Assembly (NCBI GenBank): GCA_020637335.1 | Contig: JACJWC010000008.1 | Coordinates: 62,001-126,000 of the forward strand | Length of the DNA: 64,000 nt | Origin: Acidobacteriota bacterium | Lineage (GTDB): Bacteria; Acidobacteriota; Holophagae; Acanthopleuribacterales; Acanthopleuribacteraceae | Direction: 5' to 3' | Shown: one piece after another, positions 53,170 to 62,670 of the stretch | How positions within the stretch are numbered: the first letter of the stretch is position 1 | How the letters are laid out: each line of letters opens with the position of its first letter | Translations under genes and position numbers: made by a program | The notes under the pieces: model-generated | The model's database searches: none | The model's input: the letters and a program-made list of their open reading frames with translations, nothing else | What the model was told of the DNA's origin: nothing

Positions 53170-53718
53170 ATGAACAATAGAAAAAAATTATTGGGCGCTT
53201 TTGCGCTCCTGGCTCTGATTTCGGCAGCAGTTGTTTTGGGTTTGGGCTTCGTGCCACCTGACAAAGCGCCGCCCTCGGTACCTTTTAATAAATACGCACC
53301 GGAACAACCGATCCCGTACAGCCACAAGCTGCACGCCGGTGACTTACAAATCCCGTGCGAATACTGTCATACCTATGCACGTCGTTCGCGCAGTGCCGGC
53401 ATTCCCGCCCTGGAACAATGTATGGCGTGCCATAAGTTGTTGGCGACGGACCGTCCGAATATCCAAAAGGTCCGGGATGCCTTCGAGGCGAAACAGCCGA
53501 TTGAGTGGGTGAAAGTCCACGATTTGCCGGACTTTGTTTATTTCTCCCATAAACGTCACATCAGTGCAGGATTTGCCTGTCAGGAATGCCATGGTCCCAT
53601 TGAAACCATGGAAAAGGTCTGGCGTGAAGCACCGCTCACCATGGGCTGGTGTGTGAACTGCCACAAATCCAACCTGGACAAAGGCGCTAGCGTCGACTGT
53701 TTGACCTGTCACAAATAA
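53170..53718 (+). CDS. actA: Alternative complex III subunit ActA, pentaheme cytochrome c
   Basis: 182 aa from the ATG at 53170 (AAGGA upstream). An N-terminal membrane anchor (LLGAFALLALISAAVVLGLGF, residues 7-27) is followed by five CxxCH heme sites at 63-67, 84-88, 137-141, 161-165 and 177-181. His52, His55, His127 and His130 are candidate distal ligands. This matches ActA of the quinol:electron-acceptor oxidoreductase (ACIII), which passes electrons from menaquinol-linked centres to a cytochrome. First gene of the operon. Confidence 0.95.
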   Translation: MNNRKKLLGAFALLALISAAVVLGLGFVPPDKAPPSVPFNKYAPEQPIPYSHKLHAGDLQIPCEYCHTYARRSRSAGIPALEQCMACHKLLATDRPNIQKVRDAFEAKQPIEWVKVHDLPDFVYFSHKRHISAGFACQECHGPIETMEKVWREAPLTMGWCVNCHKSNLDKGASVDCLTCHK

Positions 53719-53733
53719 GAGCGAGGAAAAGGC

Positions 53734-56700
53734 ATGAAGAGCACGATTGAAAGAAGAGACTTTCTTGCCCTGATGGGGCTGACGGGTGCAGCGGCTACCC
53801 TCGGATGTAACGAAAAGGCCAGCGAAGAACATTGGAAACCTTGGGTGGAGCCGGTTGAAGGCATCATCCCTTACACGGCAAAACACTACGCAACTGCTTC
53901 ACGGGAGACCCGTGACGGTGGCCTGATGGTTAAGGTCATGGATGGCCGCGCCCTCAAGGTTGAAGGCAACGCCAACCATCCGGTGCAAGGCGTGGGGATT
54001 ACCGCGCGCAGCCAATCGCTGATCCAGAGCCTTTACGGCGCAGATCGGGTGAAAACGCCCATGCTGAAAGGCCGCAAGGAGATCAGTTGGAACAAAGCAC
54101 GCCAGTTGGTCCAGGAAAAACTGGAAGCAGCCAATGGCAAAAATGTCAGTGCCTTAACCGGAACGGTGAGCGGCAGCGTTAAAGATATCTGGAACAGTTT
54201 TGTCGGATTCCTGGGCAATGGCAAACATGTTGCCTACGAAGCATTCTCGCAAAGCGACCTGGTCATGGCCTGTGAAAAGGTTTTTGGTCGAAACGAGCTG
54301 CCCTTCTTCACTTTAGAAGGTGTTGATTATTTGGTCAGCATGGGTACCCAGTTCTTGGAAACTTGGGGCAATCCCGTTCGACAAGCGCGCGAATACGGCG
54401 AAATTCGCACTGTACACGAAGGACACCGGGCCAAGCATGTGGCCATTGAAGGCAAGTTGACCCAGTCGGGTGCCAATGCCGACACATGGCTGGCTGCAAA
54501 ACCGGGTTCCGAAACGGTTATTGCCCTTTTCTTATTGAAACACGTGGCTGAATCGTCTGCTGCGCTCAGTGCTAGCGAGAAGGAATTGGTCCACGGCTTA
54601 ACGGCCAATGTCAGCTTGGAATCTGCTGCTTCCGCTGCAGGTCTTAAAGCTGAAAAATTGGAGCATTTGGCTGAAGAGCTGACACACGCCAAAACGGCTT
54701 TGGTTTTGCCCGCAGAGAGTTTGCAACTGGGTGACGACATTTTGCACCACCACGTTGCCGTCTTGTTGCTCAACAAAGCTCTAGGGGCGGTGGGTCGAAA
54801 TATCGATTTCTCGCGTGCCAAGAGTCCGGTTGAAATTCCTTCCCACCAGGCCGTTGCTGATTTTGTCGCAGAAATGGCCAATGGAAGCGTGGATGTTCTG
54901 ATCATTAAGGACGCAAATCCTGCTTACAGTTTACCTAGCGGTCTCAACTTTAAGGACGCGCTCAGCAAAGTGGGTTTCACCATTGCATTGGCGGACAGTT
55001 TTGATGAAACGACCGATCTGGCTGATTTAGTCATCCCCGTGAGCCACGAGTTAGAGTCTTGGGGTGAATTCGCTTCTTATAAAGGGGTGAATGCGCTGCA
55101 ACAACCGGTCATGCGCACCCGCTTCGAGTGTTACCAAGCCGAAGACCTCCTGATCGAATGGGTCAACGCGCTGAAACCCGAATCCTTCCGCGACACCGCA
55201 TTCCGCGATGTGCTGAAAAATGCGTTTATGACGCGATTCAGCCTGGATGAGTCCGGCTGGCGCGAAGCCCTGCGACGTGGCGGCATCTTCAACTTTGAAG
55301 GAAAAGGCGAGTCCTTACCGATTTCCGGCAATCTGACCGCTGATTTCTTCGCCGGTTACCAGCCCTCCATTGCCAACGAAATGGTTTTGGTTCTGCGCGA
55401 ATCGACCCGTTACGGTGATGGTCGTTTTGCCAACCGTGGCTGGATGCAGGAATTGCCGGATCCGATGACCGGCGTGACCTGGGATTCGTTTGTTGAAATC
55501 AATGACGAAACCGCAATGGAAAAAGGCATCACTTATGGCGATGTGTTGAGCGTGCGGGTTGCAGGCGGCGAAGTTAAAGTACCGGCCATGATCTCCTCCA
55601 CGATTGCCAAAAATGTGCTGTGTTTGGAAACGGGCCAGGGCCATTCGGCCTTCCAAGCCCACTACAACCGCGGGGTCAATGCCTTTAGCTTGTTGTCGGC
55701 AAAAGTCAATGCGGGTGGATTGTTTGGTGCCGGTCCCATGGCCGCCCAAGTAACCAAAACCACGCAACGCGAAAAATTGGCAACGGTGCACGTGCCGGGC
55801 TTGGGCGATCGTATTACGACCCCACTGAGTCGCACGCAAAAACCGGGCGAAAAGATGTTGATGGGAACCAATCGCGATCGCGATATCTACCGCACCATTG
55901 GCTTGGCTGCCTTCCTCGACCCCAACCACGTCGAGCATGGCCATCACGGGGTGGAATACCCCGAAGAGTCCCGCTTTGCCATGCACCATCGCAATAACTT
56001 CTATCCCGATCGCAACAAAACTTTGGTTGTTGAAGGTCGCGACGAAACGTTCTACGACAACTACAAGTGGGAAATGAACGTCGACTTAAGCAAGTGCAAC
56101 GGCTGCAGTTCCTGTATCACCGCTTGTTATGCCGAAAACAACCTGCCGGTTATGGGTAAAGATCAAGTCGCCAAAGGTCGCGAGATGGGCTGGGTTCGGG
56201 TCAACCGTTACCTGGGCTTCCGCGAAGAAGACGGCGAAGTCAAAACCGAAGTCGCTTTCATGCCGATGATGTGCCAACAGTGCGGAAACGCACCGTGCGA
56301 AGCGGTTTGCCCTTCACTGGCGACCTACCACAACAAAGAAGGCTTGAATGCCATGGTCTACAACCGTTGTGTGGGAACGCGGTACTGTGCCAACAACTGT
56401 ACTTACAAGGCACGTCGCTTCAATTGGTTTGATGTGGAACGCGAAGGCGATCTCAACTGGCAATTGAATCCTGAAGTTTCCATGCGGGGTCGTGGGGTTA
56501 TGGAGAAATGCACGTTCTGCGTTCAGCGTCTGCGCTCCGCTAAAGATGCAGCTCGCGATGAAGGCCGCAAGGTGGCTGACGGTGAAGTGATGACAGCCTG
56601 CCAACAAGCTTGCCCGGCACAAGCCATCAGCTTTGGCAACTACATGGATGAGCAATCCAAGGTTCACCAATTGGCCAATGCCAAACACGCTTATCGGGCG

Positions 56701-56778
56701 CTGGACAATCATCTCAGCACGAAGCCCGGGGTGTCTTACCTGAAAAAGATCACCCTCTCATCCGAAAGCCACGCGTAA
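53734..56778 (+). CDS. actB: Alternative complex III subunit ActB, molybdopterin-like and iron-sulfur protein
   Basis: 1014 aa. N-terminal twin-arginine-type signal (ERRDFLALMGLTGAAATLGC, Cys25 possibly lipidated). Residues ~45-760 are a molybdopterin-oxidoreductase-like fold that in ACIII is known to lack the cofactor. Residues ~780-970 form an NrfC/HybA-like domain with Cys clusters: KCNGCSSCITACY near 787, MMCQQCGNAPCEAVCP near 846, CVGTRYCANNC near 876 and CTFCVQRL near 926. This carries [3Fe-4S]/[4Fe-4S] centres. The one-piece fusion is usual for ActB. Confidence 0.95.
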   Translation: MKSTIERRDFLALMGLTGAAATLGCNEKASEEHWKPWVEPVEGIIPYTAKHYATASRETRDGGLMVKVMDGRALKVEGNANHPVQGVGITARSQSLIQSLYGADRVKTPMLKGRKEISWNKARQLVQEKLEAANGKNVSALTGTVSGSVKDIWNSFVGFLGNGKHVAYEAFSQSDLVMACEKVFGRNELPFFTLEGVDYLVSMGTQFLETWGNPVRQAREYGEIRTVHEGHRAKHVAIEGKLTQSGANADTWLAAKPGSETVIALFLLKHVAESSAALSASEKELVHGLTANVSLESAASAAGLKAEKLEHLAEELTHAKTALVLPAESLQLGDDILHHHVAVLLLNKALGAVGRNIDFSRAKSPVEIPSHQAVADFVAEMANGSVDVLIIKDANPAYSLPSGLNFKDALSKVGFTIALADSFDETTDLADLVIPVSHELESWGEFASYKGVNALQQPVMRTRFECYQAEDLLIEWVNALKPESFRDTAFRDVLKNAFMTRFSLDESGWREALRRGGIFNFEGKGESLPISGNLTADFFAGYQPSIANEMVLVLRESTRYGDGRFANRGWMQELPDPMTGVTWDSFVEINDETAMEKGITYGDVLSVRVAGGEVKVPAMISSTIAKNVLCLETGQGHSAFQAHYNRGVNAFSLLSAKVNAGGLFGAGPMAAQVTKTTQREKLATVHVPGLGDRITTPLSRTQKPGEKMLMGTNRDRDIYRTIGLAAFLDPNHVEHGHHGVEYPEESRFAMHHRNNFYPDRNKTLVVEGRDETFYDNYKWEMNVDLSKCNGCSSCITACYAENNLPVMGKDQVAKGREMGWVRVNRYLGFREEDGEVKTEVAFMPMMCQQCGNAPCEAVCPSLATYHNKEGLNAMVYNRCVGTRYCANNCTYKARRFNWFDVEREGDLNWQLNPEVSMRGRGVMEKCTFCVQRLRSAKDAARDEGRKVADGEVMTACQQACPAQAISFGNYMDEQSKVHQLANAKHAYRALDNHLSTKPGVSYLKKITLSSESHA

Positions 56779-56790
56779 AGAGGTACCACA

Positions 56791-58134
56791 GTGAAAGAGA
56801 TTAATTTTAAATACAGTGAAATTAATAAAGACATCCTCCGGTCCCTGGAAAAGCCTGGACTGGGTTGGGGCCTCTTGGTTGGGATCGCGGTAACCTGTGT
56901 CCTGATTGGCGGTTACTGCTGGGGTCGCCAATTGCGGTATGGTATGGGTCTCGCCGGCTTGAACCACCCGGTTGGCTGGGGTGTTTACATCACCGACTTC
57001 GTTTTCTGGGTAGGTATTGGTCACGCAGGTACGTTGATTTCCGCCATTTTGTTTTTGTTCCGCGCGCGCTGGCGTAACGCCATTTTCCGCAGTGCGGAAG
57101 CCATGACCATCTTCGCCGTTATGACCGCAGGCCTGTTCCCAGTTATCCACGTGGGCCGCGCCTGGTTGGCCTGGTGGCTGTTCCCTTACCCCAACCAACG
57201 CATGTTGTGGGTGAACTTCCGTTCGCCGTTGCTCTGGGACGTGTTTGCAGTTTCGACCTACTTCTCGGTTTCGGTTTTGTTCTTCTCTTTGGGCCTTGTG
57301 CCCGACGTGGCAGCCATCCGTGACCGCGCCAAGGGCCTGCGCAAGAAAATGTACACCTTCCTTGCCCTGGGTTGGACCGGAACAACGGAAAACTGGCGCC
57401 ACTACATGGCCGGTTACGGTTTCCTGGCCGCCTTGGCCACCCCTCTGGTTCTCTCCGTACACTCGGTTGTATCCTGGGACTTCGCGGTTTCATTGGTGCC
57501 CGGTTGGCACTCCACCATCTTCGCCCCCTACTTTGTGGCCGGGGCCGTTTTCTCCGGGATTGCCATGGTTGCTACCATTCTGATCCCCTACCGCAAAATT
57601 TTTAAGTTGGAAAAGTACCTCACCCTTTGGCACTTCGACATGATGTCCAAGTTGATAGTGCTCACCTCGAGCATCGTGGCCTACTCTTATGCCACGGAAT
57701 ACTTCATCGCTTGGTACGGGGATGACAGCTTTGAGTCCTTCATCTTCTGGGAACGGACCTTTGGTCACTATTCGATTCCCTTCTGGGCGATGATTTTCTG
57801 TAACTGCATTGCACCGCTGCCGTTGTGGTTTCCCAAGGTTCGGCGTCACTTACCGACCCTGTTTGTCATCACCATCTTCATTAATATCGGAATGTGGTTT
57901 GAACGTTTCAACATCATCGTTTCCTCCCTGGCCCAAGACTACGATCCATTCGCATGGGGTTGGTACATTCCCTCCATGACGGAAATGGGCATTACCTTGG
58001 GTTCGTTTGGTTGGTTCTTTATGTGGTTCTTCCTGTTCATTAAATTCTTCCCTGCCATGGCGATTACAGAAATGAAAGAAATCTGCGATCCGCCCATGAA
58101 AGGCAGCACCCATGCCCACACGGAGGTAGCTTGA
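56791..58134 (+). CDS. actC: Alternative complex III subunit ActC, NrfD-like membrane protein
   Basis: 447 aa from a GTG at 56791 preceded by AGAGG. About ten transmembrane helices of the NrfD/PsrC type, the quinone-binding module; GVYITDFVFWVGIGHAGTLISAILFLFR near residue 65 and HSVVSWDFAVSLVPGWHSTIFAPYFVAGA near 220 are characteristic. It anchors ActB and takes part in menaquinol oxidation. Twelve bases follow actB. Confidence 0.95.
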   Translation: MKEINFKYSEINKDILRSLEKPGLGWGLLVGIAVTCVLIGGYCWGRQLRYGMGLAGLNHPVGWGVYITDFVFWVGIGHAGTLISAILFLFRARWRNAIFRSAEAMTIFAVMTAGLFPVIHVGRAWLAWWLFPYPNQRMLWVNFRSPLLWDVFAVSTYFSVSVLFFSLGLVPDVAAIRDRAKGLRKKMYTFLALGWTGTTENWRHYMAGYGFLAALATPLVLSVHSVVSWDFAVSLVPGWHSTIFAPYFVAGAVFSGIAMVATILIPYRKIFKLEKYLTLWHFDMMSKLIVLTSSIVAYSYATEYFIAWYGDDSFESFIFWERTFGHYSIPFWAMIFCNCIAPLPLWFPKVRRHLPTLFVITIFINIGMWFERFNIIVSSLAQDYDPFAWGWYIPSMTEMGITLGSFGWFFMWFFLFIKFFPAMAITEMKEICDPPMKGSTHAHTEVA

Positions 58135-58135
58135 T

Positions 58136-58642
58136 ATGTCGGCTAAAAAATCTGGCGTCCTCGCCGTCTACAGCCATTTTGATGTGCTCCTGGATGCGGT
58201 CAAATCGCTGCGGTCGCAAGGCCACACCGATTTGGTGGTTTATTCGCCCACCCCGCGTCACGAGTTTGCTGAAGTCATGGAAGAGAAACCCAGCCCAGTT
58301 CGCCTATTCACCCTGCTTGGCGGGTTGACGGGTTGTACCTTCGGCTATGTGTTCACTTCTTTTACTTCTCTGGATTGGATTCTGCCGACCTCGGGTAAAG
58401 CGATTGTTTCGCCCCAGGCCTTCACGGTTATTGCCTTCGAATTGACGATTTTGTTCGGCTCAATCATGACGATTGTGGGCATCTCAATCTTTTCGAAACT
58501 GTTCCGCAAACGCGACATGCCATATGACGAACGGTTCACCGATGACAAATTCGGCATTTTCCTGCCCTGTGAATCCTCCAGCTACGATGAGATGAGCCGG
58601 TTACTCAGGGAAAACGGAGCGGAGGAAATTTCGCATGACTAA
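58136..58642 (+). CDS. actD: Alternative complex III subunit ActD (DUF3341)
   Basis: 168 aa. DUF3341 membrane protein: cytosolic VLAVYSHFDVLLDAVKSLRSQGHTDLVVYSPTPRHE, two transmembrane segments (LLGGLTGCTFGYVFTSFTSLDWIL and AFTVIAFELTILFGSIMTIVGISI), then a C-terminal acidic tail. The role is structural in ACIII. Starts one base after actC and overlaps actE by eight bases. Confidence 0.93.
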   Translation: MSAKKSGVLAVYSHFDVLLDAVKSLRSQGHTDLVVYSPTPRHEFAEVMEEKPSPVRLFTLLGGLTGCTFGYVFTSFTSLDWILPTSGKAIVSPQAFTVIAFELTILFGSIMTIVGISIFSKLFRKRDMPYDERFTDDKFGIFLPCESSSYDEMSRLLRENGAEEISHD

Positions 58643-59165
58643 GAAAAAGATGATTTTATCCGGGTTGCTGGTCGTCCTGACCGCCTCCTTGGTGGCGGCC
58701 TTTAACCGGCCTTACCGCTGGTGGCCGATTAACGAAATGTCGGAACAGCCAATTATCAAACCGTTTAATGGGAACATATTAGCTTCCCCGGAAGGTTCGG
58801 TTGCCGTTGAAGACTGGGATCCGGCTCCGGATCGCATGCAGTTCGCTGCGGCAGATAACGGTGTGACTAATCCTTTTGCCGGCGATGCCGAATCGGTGAC
58901 CCAAGGCGAAAAGCTCTACAACATCTACTGCATTTCCTGCCATGGAAAAGAAATGAACGACCAACCCGGTTACAAAACGCCGGTCCAGGAGAAGGGCATG
59001 CCAGGACTCAGTATCGCGGCAGTTAGTTTCCGCAATGATCCTTACATCTTCTCCACCATTTCACACGGTTCAGCCATCATGCAACGTTATGGCTTCCATT
59101 TATCACCCGACGAACGGTGGCACATCGTCAGCTACATCCGCCACCTCGCAGAAAAAACGCAATAA
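58635..59165 (+). CDS. actE: Alternative complex III subunit ActE, monoheme cytochrome c
   Basis: 176 aa. N-terminal anchor (MILSGLLVVLTASLVAAF), then a cytochrome c fold with one heme site CISCH at about residues 99-103 and a late region around HGSAIMQRYGFHLSPDERWHIVSYIRHL with a Met candidate axial ligand. In ACIII, ActE hands electrons on to an acceptor. Overlaps actD by eight bases, with ribosome binding inside actD (GGAGGAAAT). Confidence 0.94.
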   Translation: MTKKKMILSGLLVVLTASLVAAFNRPYRWWPINEMSEQPIIKPFNGNILASPEGSVAVEDWDPAPDRMQFAAADNGVTNPFAGDAESVTQGEKLYNIYCISCHGKEMNDQPGYKTPVQEKGMPGLSIAAVSFRNDPYIFSTISHGSAIMQRYGFHLSPDERWHIVSYIRHLAEKTQ

Positions 59166-59176
59166 GAGGACGAGAC

Positions 59177-60469
59177 GTGGCACACGATCATCAATCAGAT
59201 TACGTGGGAACCGTCAGTGCACTGGGACCCCAAAAAATAAGCGCTAAAACCCGAAACATCTACCTGGCCATGATGCTGGTGGGGTTCGCAACCTTTGCCT
59301 ACTTTGCATTTGGTTCGGATACACCACGTGTCGGCTGGATTTCATTCCTGCACAACCTATACATCTTTACGGGTTTGGCAGCTGCGGGTGTGGTGGTTGC
59401 AACCATTCTACAAACCGCATCGGCCAACTGGGCACGTCCGATCAAGCGCATCGCCGAGTCGACCCAGGCCTTTTTCCCCGTCGCCATCGTTGGATTTATT
59501 ATCCTGTACTTTGGCGCAGCCGAAATTTACCCCTGGGTAACCGTCCCACCCGCAGAACACAGCAACAAACACCTGTGGTTGACCCAAAACTTCGTGTTTG
59601 CTCGGGTCATTGGTGGGGTCATCATCTTGATGCTGGTAGCTCGGTGGTTCAGCAAAAATGCTGACCGACCGGACTTCGGTCTGGCCCATCAACACAATTC
59701 CGCCTGGCCCCAACCGGCCGGTTGGACCGATCTGGAGAGCGAAGTCGCCAAAGCCCAAAAGGCCATGTCCTTGGCAGGACCGATCTACTGCGTCTTATTT
59801 GCAGTCATCATCAGTTTCCTGGCCTATGACCTGATCATGTCCATGGATTACGGTTGGTTCTCGACCATGTTCGGTGGTTGGAACTTCACGACCCACATCC
59901 TGATGACCTGGGGCATGCTCTACTTCTTCTCCCATTTCGCGGCCAAGCGATTTGGCATTGGCGAATTTTTTCCCAAACCCATGTGGCACGACTTGGGCAA
60001 ATTGACCTTTGGTTTCACCGTGGTTTGGGGTTACCTGTTCTTCGCTCAATACCTGGTCATCTGGTATGGCAACTTGCCGCATGAAGCGGGTTTCTTGATC
60101 ACGCGTTTCCACGAAGAGCCTTGGGCGCCAATCTCCAAAGTCATTCTGGCCATGGTTTTTGTCTTGCCCTTCCTGTTGGGCCTGTCGAGAAAACGCAAGA
60201 TGTCGTTTAAAACCTTTGCACCGGTGGTAATCATTAGCTTCTGCGGGATCTGGATGGAACGCTGGATGTTGATTACGCCAGCTGCCTGGTACTTCGATGC
60301 CGAGACCGGCCACTATGCCCATGGTCTGATGACCTTGGTCATTGCCGATGTGCTGGTTTTCGTTGGATTCCTGGGCTTGTTCCTGCTGGTTTACACCAAT
60401 TACTTGTTTAAACGACCGGTGATGCCAATCTCCGACCCGCGCCTGCCGCTGGGGATTCATCGCCACTAA
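59177..60469 (+). CDS. actF: Alternative complex III subunit ActF, NrfD-like membrane protein
   Basis: 430 aa from a GTG at 59177 with AGAGGA upstream; a longer frame runs back into actE. About ten transmembrane segments with NrfD features (YLAMMLVGFATFAYFAF, VGFIILYFGAAEIYPWVTVP, LITRFHEEPWAP). It is the second NrfD-like subunit of the complex beside ActC. Last gene of the operon; a strong terminator follows, and no cytochrome oxidase genes come after it. Confidence 0.94.
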   Translation: MAHDHQSDYVGTVSALGPQKISAKTRNIYLAMMLVGFATFAYFAFGSDTPRVGWISFLHNLYIFTGLAAAGVVVATILQTASANWARPIKRIAESTQAFFPVAIVGFIILYFGAAEIYPWVTVPPAEHSNKHLWLTQNFVFARVIGGVIILMLVARWFSKNADRPDFGLAHQHNSAWPQPAGWTDLESEVAKAQKAMSLAGPIYCVLFAVIISFLAYDLIMSMDYGWFSTMFGGWNFTTHILMTWGMLYFFSHFAAKRFGIGEFFPKPMWHDLGKLTFGFTVVWGYLFFAQYLVIWYGNLPHEAGFLITRFHEEPWAPISKVILAMVFVLPFLLGLSRKRKMSFKTFAPVVIISFCGIWMERWMLITPAAWYFDAETGHYAHGLMTLVIADVLVFVGFLGLFLLVYTNYLFKRPVMPISDPRLPLGIHRH

Positions 60470-60495
60470 TCTCAATCAACTACCAATTAGTGCGA

Positions 60496-60527
60496 AAAAA
60501 CCCTTCTGTTCGGAAGGGTTTTTTTGT
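60496..60527 (+). terminator. Rho-independent terminator of the act operon
   Basis: AAAAACCCTTC pairs with GAAGGGTTTTT around loop TGTTCG and is followed by further T's: a long, near-perfect terminator, 27 bp after the actF stop. Confidence 0.95.
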
Positions 60528-60541
60528 TTCAGGAGGAAATG

Positions 60542-61018
60542 ATGAGTTATTCCATTCGCAAAGCCGAGCGTGGGGATTGCCCGGCAATTTTGCATTTGAT
60601 TCGCGCTTTGGCCGAATATGAGAAAGCCTTGGACCAGGTCGTTTGCACGGTGCAAGACCTGGAGCGCGACGGCTTTGGCGATAAACCCTTTTTTGAATGT
60701 CTCTTATTGGAAGAGCAGGGTCAAGCGGTTGGCATGGCCCTGTATTTCTATAACTGGTCTACGTGGACAGGACGCCCGACCTTTTATTTGGAAGATTTAT
60801 TGGTGTTGCCCGAGTCACGTGGAAAGGGTTATGGCATGGCCCTGCTCAAAGCCTGCGCCAAAATTGCGGTCGATCAAAACTGCAAGCGCTTTGAATGGGC
60901 CGTATTGGATTGGAATATGCCGGCCCGCGAGTTCTATCACAAAATAGGTGCCTACCATAAAGTGGAGTGGTTACCTTACCGCCTGGAAGGTCAACCTCTT
61001 CAAAAACTGGGCCGATAA
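60542..61018 (+). CDS. GNAT-family N-acetyltransferase (SSAT-like)
   Basis: 158 aa from the ATG at 60542; AGGAGG lies 5 nt upstream (ATG 60539 would be too close). The fold is complete: SIRKAERGDCPAILHLIRALAEYEKA at the start, YLEDLLVLPESRGKGYGMALLKACAKIA with the acetyl-CoA loop (SRGKGYGMAL) and FYHKIGAYHKVEWLPYRLEG at the end. Similar to diamine/thialysine acetyltransferases, which also begin RxAxxxD...LAxYE and end near W.xYR; the substrate is probably a small amine. Confidence 0.9.
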   Translation: MSYSIRKAERGDCPAILHLIRALAEYEKALDQVVCTVQDLERDGFGDKPFFECLLLEEQGQAVGMALYFYNWSTWTGRPTFYLEDLLVLPESRGKGYGMALLKACAKIAVDQNCKRFEWAVLDWNMPAREFYHKIGAYHKVEWLPYRLEGQPLQKLGR

Positions 61019-61172
61019 ATCTCCTTGCTTCCTATGATTAATTTTTTTTCTTGAATCATTTGTTTATTCCAGTTACTGGGATTCCATGATAGTCTTCTCG
61101 ATGAATCTTTTTATAAAGAAACTGTGGGTCTTCGCGGTGGCGAGTCCCCAAAACGCACAGGGAGGAATTTCA

Positions 61173-61787
61173 ATGAAATATTTTGCTCTTTTACTTTGCT
61201 GCATGATGGCATTTGCGCAAGGAGAAAAAACGCCAGATACGCGTGAGGGACACGTATTTGTTCGTTCTGGTTCGGAACCCGGGGACTTGGATGGATCGCA
61301 AACCTTTGATCGTCGTTTCCTGGTTACCTATGATGGGACCTGCTCTGCTGCCAATTCGGATTCATCCAATAACGGTGTTTCCTACATGGTATTTAACATC
61401 TCTTCTCCGGTAACCGAAAACTTAGATGCTGAAGTGGTTTTAGGAACCTTAGGTGACTCTGTTCTTTTCTTGTATTGCGATGGGTTTGATCCACTGAATC
61501 CTGCTGCAAACATTGTTGCTTGGGATGATGACGGTGGGGTTGGTTTTGGTTCACACATTGCCCCTGGTGATGGCGTGGAAATTCAAGCCGGCCAAACCTA
61601 CCAACTGGTTGTTTCGGGTTTCAACAACACGCACATGGGTGATTTCACAATGGTTCTGGGCGGAAACGCTGTGTTTGGCCAACCGGTTACCATTCCCACC
61701 ATGTCTGAGTGGGGTTTGATCGTTTTTGCAGTCCTGATGATTGGCTCCGGTCTTTACCTGCGTCGTCGCACTGTTAAAGTCGCTTAA
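61173..61787 (+). CDS. Secreted IPTL-CTERM protein
   Basis: 204 aa from the ATG at 61173 (GGGAGGA upstream), with a signal peptide (MKYFALLLCCMMAFAQG). The middle is beta-sandwich-like (two Cys; FNISSPVTENLDAEVVLGTLGDSVLFLYCDGF). The C-terminus is a typical IPTL-CTERM sorting tail: IPTMSEWG near residue 173, a hydrophobic helix (LIVFAVLMIGSGLYL), then RRR. Such tails are thought to be processed or anchored by an exosortase-related system; none is in the window. Function of the outer domain unknown. Confidence 0.88.
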   Translation: MKYFALLLCCMMAFAQGEKTPDTREGHVFVRSGSEPGDLDGSQTFDRRFLVTYDGTCSAANSDSSNNGVSYMVFNISSPVTENLDAEVVLGTLGDSVLFLYCDGFDPLNPAANIVAWDDDGGVGFGSHIAPGDGVEIQAGQTYQLVVSGFNNTHMGDFTMVLGGNAVFGQPVTIPTMSEWGLIVFAVLMIGSGLYLRRRTVKVA

Positions 61788-61806
61788 TTTAGAATATTTG
61801 ATACCT

Positions 61807-61837
61807 AAAAGGGACGCCGACAGGCGTCCCTTTTTTT
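61807..61837. terminator. Bidirectional terminator between convergent genes
   Basis: GGGACGCC (61811-61818) and GGCGTCCC (61823-61830) form an 8-bp stem with loop GACA, with four A's before it and seven T's after. It can serve the IPTL-CTERM gene rightwards and the DUF3014 gene leftwards. Confidence 0.95.
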
Positions 61838-62624
61838 ATATCTGGGCGTGGAAGGCTTTAACGGCCTCTATGATTTTGCGGGCATTGATATTGCCCATTC
61901 GGATCATGGCCTTTTGCACGGGTGGCAAAGCTTCTAAGCTGGGATCCTTAAAGATGTATACCTTGCCCTGGCCAATCAATTCGGGTGGCGCACTTGGCAG
62001 TGGGGTTGTTTCAATTTGGGTCATTGCAAAGTTCAGGGTTTCCTGCCACGAACGATCGGTATTGCCCAACTCTTTGTACGCTGCCTCAAAGACGGGTTCC
62101 AAAAAATGGTAGTACTGAACCGCTTTTGCTGTATCAATAGCTTCGACGGCTGTGACTAAGCCTTGGTAGCGCTGAAAATTCTTTTCCGACAAATAGGCCT
62201 GGTCCCGGTTCTTTTGAACAGTAAACTCACCCGAGGGCCGTAAGAAAAAAGCCTGAGAATAGGGGTTTTTGTTGCGCGAGATCAGATCTGCCGCAGTCGC
62301 AAATTTGCGGATCAAATGGTTTTGTTCCCACAAACGGTTCCAATACGGATGGCTACTTACGTTTTTGTGTTCGGTTTCTAAAAAGGGATCGCTCTCCTCA
62401 AGGTCGGGACGGGTCAACTCGGGTTCAGGGGTGTTGACGGGTTGGGCCGCTCGCGTTTCTACATCTTCTGCCGGTGGATTGGGGTCGACTGGCGGGCCAA
62501 TTTTGTCGATTTGAACCTGGTCTGCTTCCAATTGTTCGATTTCGACGGGCTTTTCTCGGGTCATGAAAAACAAGATCCCGGCAATCACAACGGCGGCGCC
62601 AATGGCGATCGGTAACGGTTTCAT
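61836..62624 (-). CDS. DUF3014 family membrane-anchored protein
   Basis: 262 aa from the ATG at 62624, with AGGAGC upstream. An N-terminal anchor (LPIAIGAAVVIAGILFFM, residues 4-21) is followed by a Pro/Glu-rich linker. The DUF3014 region (~residues 80-260) shows HPYWNRLWEQNHLIRKFATAADLI, FQRYQGLVTAVEAIDTAKAVQYYHFLEPVFEAAYKELGN and IRMGNINARKIIEAVKAF. Function unknown; commonly found in Gram-negative genomes. Shares the terminator with the convergent gene. Confidence 0.87.
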   Translation of the reverse strand: MKPLPIAIGAAVVIAGILFFMTREKPVEIEQLEADQVQIDKIGPPVDPNPPAEDVETRAAQPVNTPEPELTRPDLEESDPFLETEHKNVSSHPYWNRLWEQNHLIRKFATAADLISRNKNPYSQAFFLRPSGEFTVQKNRDQAYLSEKNFQRYQGLVTAVEAIDTAKAVQYYHFLEPVFEAAYKELGNTDRSWQETLNFAMTQIETTPLPSAPPELIGQGKVYIFKDPSLEALPPVQKAMIRMGNINARKIIEAVKAFHAQI

Positions 62625-62670
62625 ACTTGCTCCTTTTTTTTCCTCTTGCTTTGACGTATGTTGAGGCGCA

